A DNA stretch of 64,000 nucleotides from contig NZ_CP023747.1 of NCBI RefSeq assembly GCF_008704995.1, positions 3,932,501-3,996,500 of the forward strand, in the 5' to 3' direction. The stretch's first letter is position 1, and every line of letters begins with the position of its first letter. Source of the stretch: Streptomyces nodosus (GTDB taxonomy: Bacteria > Actinomycetota > Actinomycetes > Streptomycetales > Streptomycetaceae). The notes below the pieces were generated by a model, which was not told the DNA's origin, made no database searches, and saw nothing but the letters and a program-made list of their open reading frames with translations. Positions 59,166-64,000 of this stretch are shown here, piece by piece. Position numbers and translations under genes: made by a program.

Positions 59166-60367
59166 GTACGGCGGCACTGTCCCGTCCCAGGCCCGCCCGC
59201 ATGGGCCCGGCCGACGTACTCCGGGTCGGCGGCGCCGGACTGCGCTCCCGCCCGATGCGGGTGTTCCTGTCCGCACTGGGCATCGCCATCGGCATCGCCG
59301 CGATGATCGGCGTGGTCGGCATCTCCACCTCGAGCCAGGAGGAGCTCAACCGCAGACTGGCCGCGCTGGGCACCAATATGCTCACCGTGTCCCCCGGCCA
59401 GACCTTCAGCGGCAGCCAGGCCCGGCTGCCCCAGCAGTCCGTACGGATGGTCGGCGACATCGCGTCGGTGGAATCGGTGTCCGCGATCGGCAGGACCGAC
59501 GCCAAGGTCTACCGCAACGACCACATCCCCGCGGTGGCGACCGGCGGCATCAGCGTCTGCGCCGCCCGCACCGACCTGCCGGCGACCGTCGGCGCCACGA
59601 TCGTGGACGGCCGCTGGCTCAACGCCGCCGACGTCCGGTACCCGGCCACCGTCCTCGGCGCCCGGGCCGCCGAACAGCTCGGCGTGTTCCGGGCCGGAGA
59701 CCAGGTGTGGCTGGGCGGGCGGTGGTTCACCGTCGTCGGCATCCTCGCGCCCGACGAGCTGGCCCCCGAGCTGGACTCCGCGGCACTGGTCGGCTGGCCC
59801 GTCGCGGAGAACGAGCTGGGCTACGACGGATACCCCACCACTCTCTACACCCGGGTCGAGGACCGTGCCGTCGCCGACGTCCAGTCCGTGCTCGGCGCCA
59901 CCGCCAACCCGGAGAACCCCAACGAGGTCGACGTCTCCCGGCCCTCCGACGCGCTCGCCGCCCGGCAGGCCACCGACGACACCCTCGGCGGACTGCTCCT
60001 CGGCCTCGGTGCCGTGGCCCTGCTCGTCGGTGGGGTCGGCGTCGCCAACACCATGGTCATCTCGGTGCTGGAACGCCGCGCCGAGATCGGTCTCAGGCGC
60101 TCCCTCGGCGCCACCCGCGGTCAGATCCGCACCCAGTTCCTGTGCGAGTCGCTGCTGTTGTCCGCCCTCGGCGGCATCGGCGGGGTGGCCCTGGGCATCG
60201 CGGTCACCGCGGGCTACGCCGCCTACCAGGGCTGGCCCTCCGTGGTGCCGGCCTGGGCGATGGCCGGCGGTGTCGGGGCGACCCTGGTCATCGGCGGCCT
60301 GGCCGGCTTCTACCCGGCCCTGCGCGCGGCGAAGCTGCCCCCGACCGAGGCCCTGGCCACCGCATGA
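59162..60367 (+). CDS. MacB/FtsX-type ABC permease
   Basis: 401 residues from ATG 59162, 4-base overlap (ATGA) with the ATPase gene. One N-terminal helix (about 38-60), a large extracytoplasmic domain (about 65-270) and three C-terminal helices (about 275-305, 330-355, 362-390) are seen, the four-helix MacB layout. The family phrase V-L-E-R-R-A-E-I-G-L-R-R-S-L-G-A-T-R-G near residue 300 is clear. It is the last gene of the four-gene operon, ended by the strong hairpin at 60370-60399. Confidence 0.93.
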   Translation: MSTAALSRPRPARMGPADVLRVGGAGLRSRPMRVFLSALGIAIGIAAMIGVVGISTSSQEELNRRLAALGTNMLTVSPGQTFSGSQARLPQQSVRMVGDIASVESVSAIGRTDAKVYRNDHIPAVATGGISVCAARTDLPATVGATIVDGRWLNAADVRYPATVLGARAAEQLGVFRAGDQVWLGGRWFTVVGILAPDELAPELDSAALVGWPVAENELGYDGYPTTLYTRVEDRAVADVQSVLGATANPENPNEVDVSRPSDALAARQATDDTLGGLLLGLGAVALLVGGVGVANTMVISVLERRAEIGLRRSLGATRGQIRTQFLCESLLLSALGGIGGVALGIAVTAGYAAYQGWPSVVPAWAMAGGVGATLVIGGLAGFYPALRAAKLPPTEALATA

Positions 60368-60369
60368 CC

Positions 60370-60399
60370 CACGGGCCCGCCCTCCGGGGCGGGCCCGTG
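60370..60399. terminator. Bidirectional terminator hairpin after the efflux operon
   Basis: Perfect 13-base stem, CACGGGCCCGCCC at 60370-60382 and its complement at 60387-60399, 4-base loop. It lies 3 bases after the permease stop and 20 before the end of the convergent small membrane protein gene. Confidence 0.85.
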
Positions 60400-60418
60400 C
60401 CGCGGAGGGTGCGGCCCG

Positions 60419-60877
60419 TCACCCGCCCCCGGAGGCCCCTCTGTGCCCTGCGGTCCGAGTGAGGCCGTAGGCGGCGAGAGACACCACGCCCCAGGACGCC
60501 GTCGCCACCCCGAGCGCGAGCCACGCGGAGTGGTGACGGAGCAGAACCACGGCGACGACCGCGAACACCACGAGCCCCAGGGTGCCCAGGACCGCGCCGC
60601 GTGCGTCGTCGACGGCGCGGGTGAGGCCCTCCTCCTCGGCCACCAGGGTCAGACTGGCCAGCAGAATGGCGGGAAAAGCGAGGAAGACTCCGCCGACGAA
60701 CGGCCCGAACAGCGCCGACACGACCGCTGCCAGGAGAGACACCCCGGCGCCGAAGGCGAACCGGAGGAGCAGATCCCTGCGCGGCGTCCGCGCGGCCGCC
60801 CGCCAGTCCACCCGGACCCGGTCGGCGTCCTCGGCGCCTTCCCCGCCCTCGCCCGGGGGCTTCGCCGTTCGGCTCAC
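60419..60877 (-). CDS. Small membrane protein, DUF3147-like, second of a pair
   Basis: 152 residues from GTG 60877, overlapping the upstream stop by four bases. The first 45 residues are hydrophilic; four membrane segments follow at about 53-70, 72-92, 108-128 and 130-148. It carries P-F-V-G-G-V-F-L-A-F-P-A-I-L-L-A-S, which parallels R-L-A-G-V-F-A-A-A-P-S-V-A-L-G in its upstream partner, so the two look like diverged copies working as a heteromer. Membrane proteins of this size and family have no known function; resemblance to small multidrug-resistance proteins is only topological. Confidence 0.75.
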   Translation of the reverse strand: MSRTAKPPGEGGEGAEDADRVRVDWRAAARTPRRDLLLRFAFGAGVSLLAAVVSALFGPFVGGVFLAFPAILLASLTLVAEEEGLTRAVDDARGAVLGTLGLVVFAVVAVVLLRHHSAWLALGVATASWGVVSLAAYGLTRTAGHRGASGGG

Positions 60878-61218
60878 GGCGCCACCGCGAAGGCGAGTGC
60901 GGCCGCCGCCGCGAACCACACCACGAGCGCCGCCACCGACCCGCGCATCGCCCCGAACCTGCCGAGTGCCGGGACATCGACGAGACAGTAGGCGGTGAAC
61001 GCCGGCGCCCCGGCGACCATGCCCCGTGCCGCGGCCGCCGCGTCCTGGTTGCCTTTGAACACCACCGTCAGGATCAGCCCTCCCAGCGCCACCGAGGGCG
61101 CCGCGGCGAAGACCCCGGCCAGCCGCTTGGGCTGGACGGTCTCCGCCACCAGCGCGAAGACCACCACGAACAGTCCGCCGATGAAAGCCTTCAGGACGAT
61201 CTCAAGCAGGGGTTTCAT
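60874..61218 (-). CDS. Small membrane protein, DUF3147-like, first of a pair
   Basis: 114 residues from ATG 61218, preferred over GTG 61224 because GAGG sits seven bases upstream of the ATG. Four hydrophobic segments cover almost the whole length (about 5-25, 33-53, 65-78, 92-112) with little loop sequence. It contains R-L-A-G-V-F-A-A-A-P-S-V-A-L-G near residue 32. Its stop overlaps the start of the companion gene (GTGA), giving a two-gene operon. Function unknown. Confidence 0.78.
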   Translation of the reverse strand: MKPLLEIVLKAFIGGLFVVVFALVAETVQPKRLAGVFAAAPSVALGGLILTVVFKGNQDAAAAARGMVAGAPAFTAYCLVDVPALGRFGAMRGSVAALVVWFAAAAALAFAVAP

Positions 61219-61275
61219 CCCCACACCTCAACGCCGGGCCGCCGTCGGCGCAACCACAGCCCGACACTTTCATCC

Positions 61276-61638
61276 AGGTGGCACACCACCGGCGACCACG
61301 GACCGGCACCACTGCTGCCGGCCGAACTCGATCACGTTGCCACCCGCGAGCTCGGACGGGACGCCGCCCTCAGCGCGGTCGACGACATCCGGCGCTGGAT
61401 GAGCAGGGGCCGTGTGGTCATGCCCGAGATCACGGAGGACCATCTGGGCGCCGCCCGGTCCGTCCGCGTCCGCTACGGCGCGCTCGACCTGGCCCTCGCC
61501 GACGCCGTGAACGTGGCCCTCGCCGCCGACTACGACACCGACGCGATCCTCAGCCTGGACCGACGCGACTGCCGTGCCGTACGCCCCCTGGACCACCACA
61601 AGGCGTTCCGCGTCCTGCCCCACGACCTGCCCCTTTGA
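61276..61638 (+). pseudogene. PIN-domain (VapC-like) protein remnant lacking its N-terminus
   Basis: The plus-strand frame ending with TGA at 61636-61638 can be read back, without stops, to near 61220, and reads as a PIN domain from about 61310: L-L-P-A-E-L-D-H-V, then L-D-L-A-L-A-D-A-V-N-V-A-L-A and A-I-L-S-L-D-R-R-D-C-R-A-V. These hold the second, third and fourth acidic residues of VapC-type nucleases. The first Asp, normally in a D-T-S/G start within the first ten residues, is absent, and no ATG or good GTG lies upstream before the divergent gene at 61218. The annotated-style start at ATG 61399 would remove more of the domain. It is therefore most likely a 5'-truncated, inactive gene. No antitoxin is adjacent. 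Confidence 0.7.
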
Positions 61639-61766
61639 CCCGGCCTTCCCGCCAGAAGCCCCGGTCGTCGCAAGGGACCTCGGCGACCACATCCTGCGCA
61701 TGCCGGCGGCGGCCATCGGGGCGGCGCGGCGGCGTGGTCGTCCTCGGGCGCAGGTCCCGGCGAGAG

Positions 61767-61822
61767 CGGCGGGTGTCGTCCGATGAGGCGGCGCTGACTG
61801 TCCCATCGGACGACACCCGCCG
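61767..61822. terminator. Bidirectional terminator hairpin before the rhamnosidase 3' end
   Basis: Perfect 19-base arms at 61767-61785 (beginning CGGCGGGTGTCG) and 61804-61822, 18-base loop. It lies between the plus-strand PIN remnant and the minus-strand rhamnosidase that ends at 61861. Confidence 0.85.
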
Positions 61823-61860
61823 ACAACGCGAGGCGGACACGCGGGGCGCCCGCGGGACGG

Positions 61861-64000
61861 TCAGGTGGTGAAGCGGTGGGTGCCCGAGCCGACCCGGTAG
61901 ACCGCGCAGCCGTCCTTCCGGCGCAGGAACGTCCCGTGGGTGTGGGTGACTTCCTTTGGAGTGGAGGCGGGGATCCACACCTCGGCGGTCGTGTTGGGCG
62001 GCACCGTGCAGGTCAGGGTGAAGCGGCCGGCCTGCTGCCGCCACTGCGTGGAGACGGGTCCGTAGACCGAGGTGAACGTGGCGCGGGAGGTGGTGACGGC
62101 TCCGCCCGGACGGGGGCGGATGACGATCTCGCGGTAGCCGGGCCGGCCCGCCGAGATGCCGGCGATGTTCGCGTACATCCACTCTCCCACCGAGCCGTAG
62201 GCGTAGTGGTTGAAGGAATTCATGCCCGGGTCCTGGAAACTGCCGTCGGTCCTGAGGGAGTCCCAGCGCTCCCACATCGTCGTGGCGCCCCGGTCGATCT
62301 GGTAGCCCCAACTGGGGAACGAGCGCTGCTGCAGGAGGCGATGGGCGACATCGGTGTGCCCCGCGTCGGTCAGCACGGGCAGCAGCCGGGGCGTGCCGAG
62401 GAAGCCCGTCGAGAGGTGCCAGTCCCTGGCCTCGATCAGGGCGACGAGCCGGTCGGCCGCCGCCTTCCGCAACCCGTCCGGCATCAGGTCCATCGACAGG
62501 GCGAGGACATAGGCCGTCTGGGTGTCACCCTTGACCCTGCCGTCGGCGCTGACGTAGGCGCTCCGGAACGCCTCCCGTACCCGTTCGAAGAGGCCGCGGG
62601 GGGAGGCGGGGTCCTTGCCGAGCTCCGTGGCCATCCGCGCCGCGAGGTCGGCGCTGTGCGCGAAGTACGCCGTGGCGATGACGTCCTTGGGGGTCTCGTC
62701 GTCGACGTTCAGCCAGTCGCCGTATCCCTCGGCCGGGCGCAGCAGCCGGTCGCTGTGCTTCTCCAGGTACGTCAGCCAGGCCTGGACGGACGGCCAGGCG
62801 TCCATCAGGACCTGACGGTCGCCGTAGGCCTGGTAGAGGGACCAGGGGACCGTGACACCCGCGTCGCCCCAGCCGGCGGTGCCGCCGCCGAGCCCGCCGA
62901 CGTCCGGTGCCACGTTCGTGAACGCGCCCTCCGCGGTCTGGGCGTCCCTGAGGTCGACGAGCCACTTGGACAGGAAGCGGGCCGACTCCATCGTGTAGGC
63001 GGCCGTGGGCGCGAAGACGTTGATGTCCCCCGTCCAGCCCAGGCGCTCGTCGCGCGCGGGCGTGTCCGTGGGAACGGAGAGGAAGTTGCCGCGCTGCCCC
63101 CAGGTGATGTTGTGATGCAGCTGGTTGAGCATCGGTACGTCGGTCTCGAAGTCGAGCGTGGAGGGCGCTGACGTATACATGACACGCCCGGTGACGGCTT
63201 TCGCCGAGGGCGTGCCGGGGAATCCGGTCACCTCGACATAGCGGAAGCCATGGACGGTGAAGCGGGGCTCGAAGCTCTCCTCCCCGTGGCCCTTGAGGGT
63301 GTATGTGTCGGTCGCCGCCGCACTCCGCAGGTTCGCCGTGTAGACGGTGCCGTCGGGGTTGAGCACCTCGGCGTGCCGGAGCCGGACGGTCGTCCCCGCG
63401 GCGCCCGACACCCGCAGGCGTACCGAGCCGACCATGTTCTGGCCCAGGTCGAACACGAAGACACCGGGCCTGGGCTCGGTCACCTTCTTCGGTGTCAGCT
63501 CCTCGGCCACACGCACCGGACCGGCCTCCTGTGCGACGATCAGGCCGGGACCGACCTCGCCGGCGCCGCGCACACCGAGCCAGCCCCTGTCGTCGAAACC
63601 GGGTGAGGTCCAGCCCGGGGTCTCCTTGCGCGCGTCGTACGTCTCGCCGCCGTGCAGGTCGGCGGCGACGATCGCCCCGGAGGCGGCCCGCCAGCCGTCG
63701 CCCGAGGTGATGCGCTCGCTCGTCCCGTCCGCGTACTCCACCTCCAACTGCGCCAGCAGCGCCGGATGTTCGCCGTACTGATGAGGACCGAACATGCCGA
63801 CGTCGCCCGCGTACCAGCCGGGCGCGAGATACACCCCGACGGCGTTGGCGCCGGGCCGCAGGAGCGAGGTGACGTCGTACGTCTGGTAGGGGAGGCGGGT
63901 GCGGTAGTCCGTCCAGCCGGGAGCGAGCTGGTCGCTGCCCACGCGGCTGCCGTTGAGGTGGGCCTCGTAGAGACCGAGCGCCGTGGCGTACAGCCGGGCA
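61861..64000 (-). CDS. Alpha-L-rhamnosidase, GH78 family (5' part beyond the window)
   Basis: The frame is open to the right edge, so about 713 C-terminal residues are present; the first Met in the window (63942) is internal. Order from the edge: end of the N-terminal beta-sandwich (Y-E-A-H-L-N-G-S-R-V-G), a rhamnosidase beta domain, the concanavalin-like linker, the (alpha/alpha)6 catalytic barrel from about D-T-P-A-R-D-E-R-L-G-W-T-G-D (acidic residues of the active site) to E-R-W-D-S-L, and a C-terminal beta domain. It removes terminal L-rhamnose from plant glycosides or polysaccharides. A signal peptide, if any, is outside the window. Neighbouring transporter or regulator genes are probably also outside. 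Confidence 0.92.
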   Translation of the reverse strand, partial: ARLYATALGLYEAHLNGSRVGSDQLAPGWTDYRTRLPYQTYDVTSLLRPGANAVGVYLAPGWYAGDVGMFGPHQYGEHPALLAQLEVEYADGTSERITSGDGWRAASGAIVAADLHGGETYDARKETPGWTSPGFDDRGWLGVRGAGEVGPGLIVAQEAGPVRVAEELTPKKVTEPRPGVFVFDLGQNMVGSVRLRVSGAAGTTVRLRHAEVLNPDGTVYTANLRSAAATDTYTLKGHGEESFEPRFTVHGFRYVEVTGFPGTPSAKAVTGRVMYTSAPSTLDFETDVPMLNQLHHNITWGQRGNFLSVPTDTPARDERLGWTGDINVFAPTAAYTMESARFLSKWLVDLRDAQTAEGAFTNVAPDVGGLGGGTAGWGDAGVTVPWSLYQAYGDRQVLMDAWPSVQAWLTYLEKHSDRLLRPAEGYGDWLNVDDETPKDVIATAYFAHSADLAARMATELGKDPASPRGLFERVREAFRSAYVSADGRVKGDTQTAYVLALSMDLMPDGLRKAAADRLVALIEARDWHLSTGFLGTPRLLPVLTDAGHTDVAHRLLQQRSFPSWGYQIDRGATTMWERWDSLRTDGSFQDPGMNSFNHYAYGSVGEWMYANIAGISAGRPGYREIVIRPRPGGAVTTSRATFTSVYGPVSTQWRQQAGRFTLTCTVPPNTTAEVWIPASTPKEVTHTHGTFLRRKDGCAVYRVGSGTHRFTT

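Noticed and set aside
61399..61638. Intact 79-residue toxin gene
   Set aside because: The PIN pattern continues upstream of this ATG, and the N-terminal catalytic strand is missing altogether, so it is treated as a remnant.
1..64000. tRNA genes, CRISPR arrays, insertion sequences or prophage genes
   Set aside because: None were recognised in either strand while reading; absence is by eye, not by a dedicated scan.

Overview
The window reads as chromosome from a Streptomyces or a very close actinomycete. It is extremely GC-rich, its codons end almost always in G or C, and GTG starts are common. It encodes a mycothiol-dependent isomerase family protein, two SpoIIE-type phosphatases, an AfsR/SARP-like regulator, a LAETG sortase substrate and a small paralogous pair of DUF3147-like membrane proteins. 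I saw no rRNA, tRNA, CRISPR array, transposase or prophage module.

Layout. 1-20 kb is housekeeping: an MFS exporter tail, a nitrilase-family amidohydrolase, a mycothiol-dependent isomerase family protein, a LURP-one-like protein, a thioredoxin-NHL protein, an M18 aminopeptidase, a long acyl-CoA dehydrogenase, an SseB-like protein, pirin, an AI-2E family permease, a PAS-GAF-SpoIIE-HATPase phosphatase, aspS, metG and a vWA protein with a huge Pro/Glu/Ala linker. Convergent pairs are often separated by perfect hairpins (for example 4941-4975 and 15781-15829).

20-36 kb is more variable: a membrane-bound endonuclease/exonuclease/phosphatase protein, small membrane proteins, a second SpoIIE phosphatase, a repeat-rich protein with a TPR-like C-terminus, an HTH-TPR regulator divergent from a tiny exported peptide (a possible peptide-signalling pair), an alkylsulfatase-like metallo-beta-lactamase protein, a sortase substrate, a two-gene permease/TIGR03943 operon and a Ser/Thr kinase.

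36.1-45.7 kb looks like a compact cell-surface glycan locus: a DUF4012 protein, an AsnB-type amidotransferase, an O-antigen-ligase-like polymerase/ligase and a SAM methyltransferase on the plus strand, then a flippase and a GT4 glycosyltransferase on the minus strand, then a hexapeptide acyltransferase. Together they could activate, build, decorate, flip and polymerise or ligate a glycan, but the initiating sugar-phosphate transferase is not in the window.

45.8-64 kb holds small regulated modules. A P450 and a patatin face a TetR regulator across two near-identical palindromes. A DrrAB-like exporter is followed, convergently and with overlapping ends, by a 1045-residue SARP/NB-ARC/TPR regulator. 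A Dps protein comes next. A histidine kinase/response regulator pair is divergent from a lipoprotein plus three-gene MacAB-like efflux operon, with a perfect 13-bp inverted repeat between them. The window ends with the two DUF3147-like genes, an N-terminally truncated PIN-domain remnant and the 3' part of a GH78 alpha-L-rhamnosidase that runs off the right edge. All functional statements rest on reading motifs and context; no database search was possible.
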